The notes under the pieces were generated by a model. It saw only the letters and a program-made list of their open reading frames with translations. It did not search any database and was not told the origin of the DNA. From contig JAFXSH010000152.1 of NCBI GenBank assembly GCA_017525805.1, positions 14,180 to 78,179 of the forward strand: a DNA stretch of 64,000 bases. The letters are read 5' to 3'. How positions within the stretch are numbered: the first letter of the stretch is position 1; each line of letters begins with the position of its first letter. Shown here piece after piece: positions 19,217-27,373 of this stretch. The position numbers were made by a program, and so were the translations under genes. This DNA is from Clostridia bacterium (GTDB taxonomy: Bacteria > Bacillota_A > Clostridia > Christensenellales > Aristaeellaceae).

Positions 19217-19246
19217 TTGACGTTACAGCGCGGGAAGTGGTACAAT
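19217..19246 (+). promoter_or_regulatory. Predicted promoter for the 19298-nrdG operon
   Basis: TTGACG (19217-19222), an 18-bp spacer and TACAAT (19241-19246), about 50 bp upstream of the next start codon. A second TACAAT occurs at 19254-19259 without a good -35 element. Confidence 0.7.
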
Positions 19247-19297
19247 GGCCCCGTACAATCATTCCGGCATTTTGCGTAAAAAGGAGCATCAGGAAGC

Positions 19298-19984
19298 ATG
19301 CGGATGAAAACGCCCATTAACGGAGAAACCCTCAAGCACCACATGACCTACGGCATATGGAAATACGCGCTGATGGCGGCGTGCGTGGTCATGGGCTGGA
19401 GCCTGATTTATACCACCACGGCTTACCGTTCCCCCCAGGAAAAGCGGGTGGATGTGTATATCCTGTCTAATACCGCTTCCTCTGAGTTGGTGGACAAATT
19501 CCTGGAGCCCATCTGGAAGGAAACCGTGCCGGAAATGGAAAGCGTGAGCGGGGTGGTCGTGAGCCTGATCGACGATTACACCACCACCATGCAGCTGATG
19601 ACGTATATGGCGGCGGGAGAAGCGGATATTTATTTCATGAACGAGCAGTATTTCAAAAGCTACGCCAGTCAGGGCAGCTTCCTTGAATTGGAGGATTTGG
19701 TGGAAAGCGGACAGATTGATCCGGGCGAAGCCGATCTGACCAAGGGTTATGTGGCTTATGTGGAGGAATATGACGATCAGGGCCGCGCGGTGAAAACCAG
19801 CCGCCACCTCTACGGCATTCCCCTGGACAGCTTTTACGGCTTCATGGGCGGCATGCAGCTGGATAACCGGGGCATGTACGCCGTGATCACAGTGAACAAC
19901 CAAAACGACGAAAACGTGATCCCCTTCTTTAACGCGCTGCTCCAGGCGGGCCAGGGCGAAAAGGAAGAATGGATCACGGAATAA
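19298..19984 (+). CDS. Membrane-anchored solute-binding-protein-like protein
   Basis: 228 residues with one hydrophobic anchor (about 22-44) and an extracytoplasmic domain. The sequence VDVYILSNTASSELVDKFLEP and, later, YTTTMQLMTYMAAGEADIYFMNEQYF resembles lobes of extracellular sugar-binding proteins, but the domain is about half the usual length and there is no lipobox Cys. Function is unknown; it could be a sensor or a degenerate binding protein. It has its own promoter and lies 13 bp before nrdG, so the two are probably co-transcribed. Confidence 0.6.
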   Translation: MRMKTPINGETLKHHMTYGIWKYALMAACVVMGWSLIYTTTAYRSPQEKRVDVYILSNTASSELVDKFLEPIWKETVPEMESVSGVVVSLIDDYTTTMQLMTYMAAGEADIYFMNEQYFKSYASQGSFLELEDLVESGQIDPGEADLTKGYVAYVEEYDDQGRAVKTSRHLYGIPLDSFYGFMGGMQLDNRGMYAVITVNNQNDENVIPFFNALLQAGQGEKEEWITE

Positions 19985-19997
19985 CGGAGAAAGCACG

Positions 19998-20504
19998 ATG
20001 AACATTCGTATCGCGGGCGTGGTAAACGACAGCATTGTGGATGGGCCGGGGCTGCGTTTTGCCGTTTTCACCCAGGGCTGTTCCCATCATTGCCCCGGCT
20101 GCCACAATCCAGAAACCCATGATCCCCAAGGCGGACACGATGAGGATACGGAAGCGTTGATCACGCGCATGAAGAAAAACCCCCTGCTGTCCGGCTTGAC
20201 CCTGTCTGGCGGCGACCCGCTGGAGCAGAGCGTGCCCTGCTTAGCATTGGCAAAGGCAGCCCATGAAATGGGCCTGAACGTATGGGCTTACACTGGCTAT
20301 ACCTGGGAACAGCTATTGAAATGCAATGATCCCGATCAGATGGCCCTGCTTAAAGAAGTGGACGTATTGGTGGACGGGCCCTTTATCCTGGCGGAACGTT
20401 CCCTGGAGCTGGATTACTGCGGAAGCAAAAACCAGCGGCTCATCGCCGTGCCCGAATCCCTGCGGAAGGGCGGGGTCGTGCTCTGGACGCCGCCGGTGTG
20501 GTAA
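19998..20504 (+). CDS. nrdG: Anaerobic ribonucleoside-triphosphate reductase activating protein
   Basis: 168-residue radical SAM enzyme that installs the glycyl radical on NrdD. The [4Fe-4S] motif is CSHHCPGC, preceded by DGPGLRFAVFTQG and followed by TLSGGDPLEQ, all typical of NrdG. GGAG precedes the ATG. The partner nrdD is not in the window, so activase and reductase are unlinked here or nrdD lies elsewhere. A strong terminator follows. This supports anaerobic growth. Confidence 0.92.
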   Translation: MNIRIAGVVNDSIVDGPGLRFAVFTQGCSHHCPGCHNPETHDPQGGHDEDTEALITRMKKNPLLSGLTLSGGDPLEQSVPCLALAKAAHEMGLNVWAYTGYTWEQLLKCNDPDQMALLKEVDVLVDGPFILAERSLELDYCGSKNQRLIAVPESLRKGGVVLWTPPVW

Positions 20505-20515
20505 CAGATGCTCAA

Positions 20516-22261
20516 TTATAATGGATAAGAAATAGGCTTTGCCTCTTCCCGGTTCCGCGCGAACCGGGATTTTTTCATGACTTGAAAAGAACCTTCCAGG
20601 TCCCGCCGCTCAAACAGTTCGGTGATCCCCAAACGCCGGGCGTCGCGCGCGAAAGCATCGATCAGTTCATCCCGTCGGGGGGCATTCAGGGGAAGACGGG
20701 TCAAGCGCGCGTAACGGACGGACAGGGCTTCCCGCTCCACCCGGGAGCGGAAGGGTTCTTCCCGGGCGAAAACCAGGGCGTCCTTTAAATATGCTTCCGC
20801 CTGACGCAGCCGTTCATCCGTCAGATAGGAAGCGTCGGGCGCGTCGTAAATGCCCGCGTGATCCTCCGGGCCGCAGGCGGCGCGCCAAAGATCAATGTAC
20901 CGGGCCATGGGAACCGCAGCCGGGCCGTAGTACCCCGCCGCGAAATCGGCAATGAGGGCGTCGGGGTCTTGATCCGGATCCCACAGCAGTTTGCTCAGCA
21001 GATAGATTTTCAGCGGGCCCAGGGCGGAGGATAGGCCCAGCGAGAAATTGCCCTGCTCAAACACGCCGCGCACATGAAAACGCCTGAACGTGCGCAGGTT
21101 CTCCGAAAGCACATCGAGATTGGGGAAAGGCAGCAAATAATTGGCGTAATTGGTGGTATAGTCCCAGATGTACAGGTTTTCGCAGATCTCGCTCCAGCCT
21201 TTGAGGTCCTTTAGGAAAGCGTTCTCTTCGTCCTTCTCCCCGTGAAAGGGATGGGAAGCGCCTCCCTGCACGTTGATCCCATCCGTCTGAACACCGCAGC
21301 GCTCGATGGGATGGGAAAAACAGCATTCGATGGAGCAGAGCCGCACGATCACGTTGTGCCGGGGCTTTACGATTCTAGGCGGTTTCCGGCAGTACAGATA
21401 GGCGAAGGTGTGGATCATCACGTGCGGGAATTCTTTTTCCACTTCTTCGGCCACCGCGTTCACGAAGCGGATCATGGTGCCCGCCGGGCTGCCCTCCTCC
21501 CAGTCCGACTGGAGGCAGGCGGGGCACTGGCAGGGCTGATACCAATCGTTCATGGCTACAGAGAATATATGATAAGCCGGGTTTTCCCGCGCCCATTTTT
21601 TCACGCCCTCCGCACAGATGTTCACCACGTCCGGATTGGTAAGACAGAGCTGGGAGCGATTTTTCAGCCGCTTTCCGCCCACCATGGAAAAGTATTCAGG
21701 GTGGGAATCGAACCAGACTTCCGGGGGTACCAGCCGAGAAAAGGTATGGCTGAAGTTATAGAACATGGCTTTTCCGCCCTGCTCCTCCGTGATGGTGGAA
21801 CGGGCGGAATTCAGCCTCAGCTTTACGGCGAAATCCCCGTCCATGGCTTCCCGCCAGAACAGCTCCCTGACGGCGAAAGCGGGCGCTTCCCGGTGTCTGC
21901 CCCACGGCAGGAAAACGGGCGTGGAAGGAAATACCTCGCAGTCCCGGGCCAAAAACCGGCAGCCCAGGGCTTCCAGCAGGGTATACGCGCCATATACGAT
22001 GCCTTGGGGCGTGCCGGACTGCAGCCGGACGCCCTCCGCGTCCGCGTCCCACTGAAACGCGCCGCCGGTCAGGCCCTCCGGCAGAAGCTCGAGCAGGATA
22101 TAAAAGCCCTCCGTCTGGGGCTTTTGCTCCAGGCAGAGGGGAGAAAAGGGAAAAATGTTTTCTAAGCACCGGCACAGCTCACGGGCGGCGTAGCGCACGG
22201 GAGCAGGAGAACCGGGGGCGAAAACCACAGCGGAAATCGAACGAATGGAAATGCTGTCCAT
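20516..22261 (-). CDS. DUF4838 protein, likely glycan-associated
   Basis: 581 residues. An N-terminal glycosidase-associated beta domain (VRYAARELCRCLE, then YGAYTLLEALGCRFL) is followed by a DUF4838 barrel-like domain with HPEYFSMVGGKR, QLCLTNPDVV and a CQCPACLQSD Cys cluster. DUF4838 proteins are common in glycan-degrading gut and soil bacteria, but their reaction is not established. The start is the ATG at 22261, with GGAGG 7 nt upstream; no signal peptide is seen. It lies 37 bp after the second exporter ABC gene, so it may be co-transcribed, although a functional link is not obvious. Confidence 0.75.
   Translation of the reverse strand: MDSISIRSISAVVFAPGSPAPVRYAARELCRCLENIFPFSPLCLEQKPQTEGFYILLELLPEGLTGGAFQWDADAEGVRLQSGTPQGIVYGAYTLLEALGCRFLARDCEVFPSTPVFLPWGRHREAPAFAVRELFWREAMDGDFAVKLRLNSARSTITEEQGGKAMFYNFSHTFSRLVPPEVWFDSHPEYFSMVGGKRLKNRSQLCLTNPDVVNICAEGVKKWARENPAYHIFSVAMNDWYQPCQCPACLQSDWEEGSPAGTMIRFVNAVAEEVEKEFPHVMIHTFAYLYCRKPPRIVKPRHNVIVRLCSIECCFSHPIERCGVQTDGINVQGGASHPFHGEKDEENAFLKDLKGWSEICENLYIWDYTTNYANYLLPFPNLDVLSENLRTFRRFHVRGVFEQGNFSLGLSSALGPLKIYLLSKLLWDPDQDPDALIADFAAGYYGPAAVPMARYIDLWRAACGPEDHAGIYDAPDASYLTDERLRQAEAYLKDALVFAREEPFRSRVEREALSVRYARLTRLPLNAPRRDELIDAFARDARRLGITELFERRDLEGSFQVMKKSRFARNREEAKPISYPL
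20548..20575 (+). terminator. Rho-independent terminator after nrdG
   Basis: CCCGGTTC-CGCGC-GAACCGGG (8-bp stem, 5-nt loop) followed by ATTTTTTC. It lies inside the last codons of the convergent DUF4838 gene, so those bases serve both as coding sequence on the minus strand and as a terminator on the plus strand. Confidence 0.9.
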
Positions 22262-22298
22262 GACCGGGCCTCCTTCTTCGTGTTTCGTCGTCGGCCTG

Positions 22299-24485
22299 TT
22301 ATTTGTCTGTATCCAGCCGCTGACGCTCCACCAGCTCGGCAAAAATGCCGTTGCGGGCGATCAGCTGCTCATAGGTGCCGTCCTCGGCGATCTTGCCGCC
22401 GTCGATCACCAGGATGCGGTCGCAGTGCCGAATGGTGGAAAGCCGGTGCGCGATCACGATGCGGGTGCATTTCATTTTATCCAGCGCCTCGGAGACCCTC
22501 TTCTGGGTAATGTTGTCCAGGGCGGAGGTGGCTTCGTCAAAGATGAGGATGCGCGGTTTGGGGGCGATGGCCCGGGCGATCATCAGGCGCTGGCGCTGGC
22601 CGCCGGAAATGGTGCCGCCGCCATCCTGCAGGAGGGTATTCATGCCCATGGGCATATCCCGGATATCGTCCGCGATGCCGGCGATTTCCGCTGCGTCCCA
22701 AGCGTCTTGCAATTTCAGGGTGGGGGCGGAAATCACGATGTTTTCAAAAATGCTGCCGGAGAACAGGCGGCCGTCCTGCATCACCGTGCCGATCTGACGC
22801 CGCACGGAACGCACGTCCAACTGCTGCAAGTCTTTTTTATCATAGCAGATCACGCCGCGGCTTGGCCTTTCAAAGCCCAGCAGCAAACGCACCAGGGTGG
22901 ATTTGCCGCAGCCGCTCTTTCCCACGATGGCCACGTACTGCCTCGGGGCGATGGTCAGGTTGAAATCGTCGAACAGCGGCTTGCTTTCGGGATCGTAGCC
23001 GAAAGTCACATGGTTCATCTCAATGCCGCCGGAGAGGCGGGTGACCGTCTCCTTGGCGTCGGAGGTTTCCGGCTGGACAGACAGCAGGGGTTTGATCAGG
23101 CCGATAATGGGTTTGATGGAGGCAACGGACAACGTGACGGAGGTAAGGGCGGTGAAAGCGGAGGAAATATAGGCGTAGGCCGTGTTGAAAGCGTAGTAGT
23201 CCGCCACGCTCACCTTGCTTTTCACGGCGATAAAGTACATGATGGCCGTGCCTGCCATAGAGATCAGGGTGGTGAATACGGAACTAAGCCGGATGATCGC
23301 GGGGGGATTGAAAGCCAGTTCCGCGCTTTTCGTATACGCCTGGGACCATTTGTAGAACGCCCGGTTTTCCGAGCCGCTTAACCGGATTTTCTGGATGCCC
23401 TTGATCAAGGAGAAAACCAGGCCGCGCTCTTTGGCGGTATACTTCATCTTTTCCGCGTCGATGCGCATCTGCACTTTGGCGGAAAGCAGGCTCACGCTCA
23501 AGGAAAGCAGCGTAATGATCAGGCTGGGCCATACCAGGCTTGGCGCAAAGGCGAAAATCTGCGTCAGATACACCAGGGAGAAAACGCCGGTGATAGCGGT
23601 GGAAAACAGGGAGTCCACGATGGTGGAGCACAGGGAATCCATGTAATTGATATTCTGATTCAGTTCGCCCGCCGAATAATCCTTGAAAAAGGAGGGCGGC
23701 AGGCACAGGATGCGCATCATGGTGGCCGCGCTGACGTTCACGTTCAGCTTAAATCGGATGCGGGACAAAAGCATCATGCGGATGATGGAAAGCATGACGG
23801 TGCCCACGGTAGTAAAAAAGAGGAAGGATATGACCGCGTACAGAAGCTGCATGCTGCCCGTCTGCACCACCGTTCCCATGAGCACCTGGTTCAGCTTGGG
23901 GCTGATCAGGCCCACCAGAGTGATCGCCAGCGCCGCCAGGCCGAAGCTGACCAGGTCGTGTATGGTGAGGCAGGCCATCATATATTGAAGCAAATCCTTC
24001 AGCTTCAGCTCGCGCATGGGCAGAGGGCGGTAAAAGCACAGCGCTTCGGTGCTGATCGCCTTTTCCTGCCGGGAGGTGATGTGCACTTTTTTGCCCGTAT
24101 GGGGGTCCGTGAAATCATAGCCGCCCGTAACGGAGGGGAGTACCAGAATCACCGTGCCGTCGCTTTGGAGAGAGGTGATCATGGGCCCCATGGCGTCGGC
24201 GTGCCATCCCTTTTTCAGGATTACTTCCCGGTAAAGAATACCCGTGGAGGACAAAAGGAAATCCAGCCGGTCCTGCAGGCCGCTGATATTGGGGGGCACT
24301 TCTCTTTCCTTCACGCCCATATATTTCAGCAGCCCGGATACCGCGTCGCTGATATCCGCCTGATCCTTCAGTACGCTGCTGATTTTGTGTCCCGTAACGG
24401 AACGGGCGATGTTTTCAATGGAATCGCCGAGAAGCTCCCGTTCATGCTTTTTTCGGAATTCTATTTGCTCGTCAAACCAACCCAT
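22299..24485 (-). CDS. NHLM-type bacteriocin export ABC transporter, subunit 2 (no peptidase)
   Basis: 728 residues: a cytoplasmic N-terminal region of about 200 residues characteristic of NHLM_micro_ABC2 proteins (TIGR03797 family), six membrane segments (about 210-460) and a C-terminal ATPase with Walker A GKSGCGKST, signature ISGGQRQR and Walker B ILIFDEATSALD. With the C39-ABC protein upstream it would form a heteromeric exporter of leader peptide-bearing RiPP products. AAAGGAG lies 7 nt before the ATG. The N-terminal domain sets it apart from ordinary lipid or drug exporters. Confidence 0.85.
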   Translation of the reverse strand: MGWFDEQIEFRKKHERELLGDSIENIARSVTGHKISSVLKDQADISDAVSGLLKYMGVKEREVPPNISGLQDRLDFLLSSTGILYREVILKKGWHADAMGPMITSLQSDGTVILVLPSVTGGYDFTDPHTGKKVHITSRQEKAISTEALCFYRPLPMRELKLKDLLQYMMACLTIHDLVSFGLAALAITLVGLISPKLNQVLMGTVVQTGSMQLLYAVISFLFFTTVGTVMLSIIRMMLLSRIRFKLNVNVSAATMMRILCLPPSFFKDYSAGELNQNINYMDSLCSTIVDSLFSTAITGVFSLVYLTQIFAFAPSLVWPSLIITLLSLSVSLLSAKVQMRIDAEKMKYTAKERGLVFSLIKGIQKIRLSGSENRAFYKWSQAYTKSAELAFNPPAIIRLSSVFTTLISMAGTAIMYFIAVKSKVSVADYYAFNTAYAYISSAFTALTSVTLSVASIKPIIGLIKPLLSVQPETSDAKETVTRLSGGIEMNHVTFGYDPESKPLFDDFNLTIAPRQYVAIVGKSGCGKSTLVRLLLGFERPSRGVICYDKKDLQQLDVRSVRRQIGTVMQDGRLFSGSIFENIVISAPTLKLQDAWDAAEIAGIADDIRDMPMGMNTLLQDGGGTISGGQRQRLMIARAIAPKPRILIFDEATSALDNITQKRVSEALDKMKCTRIVIAHRLSTIRHCDRILVIDGGKIAEDGTYEQLIARNGIFAELVERQRLDTDK

Positions 24486-24526
24486 GGTGTTTCTCCTTTC
24501 GCCGGGGAAAAGCGGTCAGGAATACT

Positions 24527-26704
24527 TTATTCGCTGGTCACCAGTTCCGCGTACATGCCGCCTTTGGCGTACAGTTCTTCGTGGGTCCCGCGTTCAACGA
24601 TTTTTCCCTTGTCCATCACGATGATCTCATCGCAGCTGCGGATGGTGGACAGACGGTGCGCGATGATGATGCAGGTGATCCCGCGGTCGTTGATGGAACG
24701 GATCACGTCGTGTTCCGTCTGGGCGTCCAAGGCGGAGGTGGCTTCGTCCATGATGCAGATGGTGGGGTCCTGAGACAGGGCCCGGGCGATTTCCAGGCGC
24801 TGGCGCTGGCCGCCGGACAGGTCGCGTCCGCCGTCCAGCAGCTTATGGGCAAAGCCGCCGTCGCGGGTGACGATATCGTCGTAAATCCCCGCGTCACGCG
24901 CCGCCAAGGTCACCTCGAAATCCTCAATGGAATCGTCCCACATCTTGATGTTTTGGGAAATGGTATCCTCAAACAGGGTGATATCCTGGTCGATGACGCT
25001 GATGGAGCCGGTAAACACGTCCCGGTCTATTTCTTCCAGGGGAATGCCGTCGAAGGTGATGGAGCCGCTCCAGGGACGGTTGAGCCCGGAAATCAATTTG
25101 GCCAGGGTGGATTTTCCGCAGCCTGTGCGGCCCACGAAAGCGATTTTCTGGCCCGGTTTTACGCTCATGGAAAAATCAGTGATCAGGGGCTTGCCCAGCC
25201 GGGAATAGCCGAACGTGACGTTTTTCAGCTCTATCTCCCCGGAAAGCTTCTGATACTCGCCCTTTTTTTCATGGGGCGCGAAGGAGGGGTCCTCCTTATA
25301 GCTCATCACGTCGTCCACCCGTTCCATCTGGGTGATCATTTCCTGCATGGACTGCCCGGCCTGGATCAAGGAAGCGGCGGGCGACATGAAAGAGGCAAGG
25401 AAGCTCTGGAAAGCCATCACCATACCGATGGTGAACTGCCCCTGCACCACCAGCATCACGCCTAAGCCCAGCACCGCTAAGTTTGCCACAGCGGTAATGA
25501 GGGAGGGCAGAGAGCCTAAGAACATGTTCAAACGGGTATATGACACATCCTGGGTGTTCACGCTGGCCTGATAGCCTGCCCAGCGGCCGAAAAAGCCGTT
25601 TTCCGCGCCGCTGGACTTGATGGTTTCGATCATGCTGATGCCGGACATGGTGGCGGAGGACAGCTTGGCGGCGTCGCGCTGCTGCACGCGGGTGATGTTC
25701 ACGCGCTTGGCCGTTACCAGGGAAGATACGCCCATGTTCAGCAGGATCGCGCCCACGCCGATCAGGGAGAGCAGCGGGCTGTAATGGATCATCACGGCCA
25801 GATAGAAGATCATCATCATGGCCTGCAGCGCCAGAGGCGCGAAGGTATGCACCAACGCGGTGGCGATGTTGGCGTTGGTGGCCTGACGGTCGGCGATATC
25901 AGCCGGCATGCGCTGATTGAAAAACTGCATGGGCAGCCGCAGCACCTTCCACAGATAGGCAGCGCTGCCGTAGGAGCTCATTTTGCCCTGGATGCGCAGG
26001 GAATACACGGCGGAAATCCAGCTGACCACCACGGAGATGAGGATCAGCACCGCGAAAAGAATCATGAAAGGCGTGAGCCATTCGGGATTCTGCCCCGTCA
26101 GCAGCCGGTCCAGGAAGGTACGGGCGAAAGCCGGGCTGATAATGCCGATCAAGGAAGAAATGGTGGTGGTAAGGATCACGAAAGCCACCGCCGTGCCGGA
26201 GCCCTTCATCCGTTCTTTGACATAGGAGAAAACGGACTTGGGTTTGCCGGAGGGCACAAAGTTTTCGTCCGGTTCGAAGGTGAGGCAGATGCCGGTAAAC
26301 TCCTTGTCAAACTCTTCCCAGTCCACCTTCACCCGGCCGCGGGCGGGGTCGTTGAGCACGGCTTTCTTGTTGTTAAAGCCGCACAGCACCACAAAATGAT
26401 TGAAACCCCAGTGGATGATGCAGGGGAAAGGGCCTTCCTTGGCCAGGTCTTCCGGCTCCACTCGCCAAGCGCTGGCTTTCATGCCGTAGCTTCGGGCGGC
26501 GGCCATGATATTTTTGGCGTTGGCGCCGTCCATGGATACGCCGCAGTCCAGGCGGGCCTGCTCCAGGGGGATCCATTTACGGTAGTAGTGCATGATCATG
26601 GTCAGGGAAGCCGCGCCGCATTCCAGCGCTTCCATCTGCATGACCACGGGAACACGTACCACGCCCTTTTCAACCGGCGCGGGTACCTTTGCTTTGCCGA
26701 ACAC
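24527..26704 (-). CDS. NHLM-type bacteriocin export ABC transporter with C39 peptidase
   Basis: 725 residues. The N-terminal C39 peptidase domain keeps the catalytic set: oxyanion Gln23, Cys29 in LECGAAS, His103 in NHFVV and Asp119 in LNDPARG. Membrane domain about 150-450; ATPase with Walker A GRTGCGKST, signature LSGGQRQR and Walker B ICIMDEATSALD. C39 peptidases cut leaders after a double-glycine-type motif during export. The sequence fits NHLM_micro_ABC1 (TIGR03796). Start is a GTG with AAGGAGG 9 nt upstream. It is the second gene of the exporter operon. Confidence 0.88.
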   Translation of the reverse strand: MFGKAKVPAPVEKGVVRVPVVMQMEALECGAASLTMIMHYYRKWIPLEQARLDCGVSMDGANAKNIMAAARSYGMKASAWRVEPEDLAKEGPFPCIIHWGFNHFVVLCGFNNKKAVLNDPARGRVKVDWEEFDKEFTGICLTFEPDENFVPSGKPKSVFSYVKERMKGSGTAVAFVILTTTISSLIGIISPAFARTFLDRLLTGQNPEWLTPFMILFAVLILISVVVSWISAVYSLRIQGKMSSYGSAAYLWKVLRLPMQFFNQRMPADIADRQATNANIATALVHTFAPLALQAMMMIFYLAVMIHYSPLLSLIGVGAILLNMGVSSLVTAKRVNITRVQQRDAAKLSSATMSGISMIETIKSSGAENGFFGRWAGYQASVNTQDVSYTRLNMFLGSLPSLITAVANLAVLGLGVMLVVQGQFTIGMVMAFQSFLASFMSPAASLIQAGQSMQEMITQMERVDDVMSYKEDPSFAPHEKKGEYQKLSGEIELKNVTFGYSRLGKPLITDFSMSVKPGQKIAFVGRTGCGKSTLAKLISGLNRPWSGSITFDGIPLEEIDRDVFTGSISVIDQDITLFEDTISQNIKMWDDSIEDFEVTLAARDAGIYDDIVTRDGGFAHKLLDGGRDLSGGQRQRLEIARALSQDPTICIMDEATSALDAQTEHDVIRSINDRGITCIIIAHRLSTIRSCDEIIVMDKGKIVERGTHEELYAKGGMYAELVTSE

Positions 26705-26718
26705 GCGCTTCCCCCTCC

Positions 26719-27207
26719 TTACTGCAGCAGCAGAGAAATGGGCTGCAGATCCTCCGTGACCACTTCACCGGTGTAATACCCCTCGTCCAAATCGGTGATC
26801 ACCGGCACCTGGATCACCAGATCGCCGATTTTCAGATTGCCAGCCAGCAGGACGCGGGGCGAAATATCCTCGCCAATGAAATCCATATCGCATTCCGCGT
26901 CCGTCCGCAGCGGATAGTCTGTCCCCTGCACACGAATGACGCCCCGGGCCATCACCTTGTCAATGGCGTCGTAGGTCACGTAGCATACGCTTTTTTCAGG
27001 GGTGACGGCTACGGCGAAATCGGCGGTGGTGCGGATATGCCCGAAAATGCCCCACAGGATACCGCCGATCAGCAGTACGATGACCGACGCCATCACAAGC
27101 CAAATACCCGGCGAGGTGACCCGGAGATAATCGTTCAGTGATTCGGGGGATTCCACAGCCTCTAAACTTTTTTCACGAAACAATTTGGTCTTTGGCTGTT
27201 CTGACAT
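26719..27207 (-). CDS. Short HlyD-like accessory protein of NHLM exporter
   Basis: 162 residues. The N-terminus (LFREKSLEAVESPESLNDYLRVTSP, then one membrane segment about 32-54) and the C-terminus ending in EDLQPISLLLQ both match the NHLM secretion protein family (TIGR03794), which usually has about 400 residues. The long coiled-coil hairpin and lipoyl halves between them are missing, leaving a compact periplasm-facing domain. It is not an obvious frameshift, since both ends are in one frame. The start is the ATG at 27207, with GAGGAG 8 nt upstream. First gene of the operon. Confidence 0.75.
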   Translation of the reverse strand: MSEQPKTKLFREKSLEAVESPESLNDYLRVTSPGIWLVMASVIVLLIGGILWGIFGHIRTTADFAVAVTPEKSVCYVTYDAIDKVMARGVIRVQGTDYPLRTDAECDMDFIGEDISPRVLLAGNLKIGDLVIQVPVITDLDEGYYTGEVVTEDLQPISLLLQ

Positions 27208-27300
27208 AGCGCTTGCTCCTCTCATTTGATTTCGGCACAGAACGGCAAATGAAGAATGATCGTTGAATCGTATGGCTGTACCTGCAAAAACAATTAACCT

Positions 27301-27328
27301 ATTATATCGTACCATAGAATTGTCGAAA
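27301..27328 (-). promoter_or_regulatory. Candidate promoter of the exporter operon
   Basis: On the minus strand TTTCGA (27323-27328) and a perfect TATAAT (27301-27306) are spaced by 16 bp, about 90 bp upstream of the HlyD-like start. The -35 element is weak. I found no ribosome-binding-site-preceded small precursor peptide ORF in the leader. Confidence 0.5.
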
Positions 27329-27373
27329 AAGCTATCCCGTTGGCGAAGAATTACTCGCCGGATGAGGGGAAAT

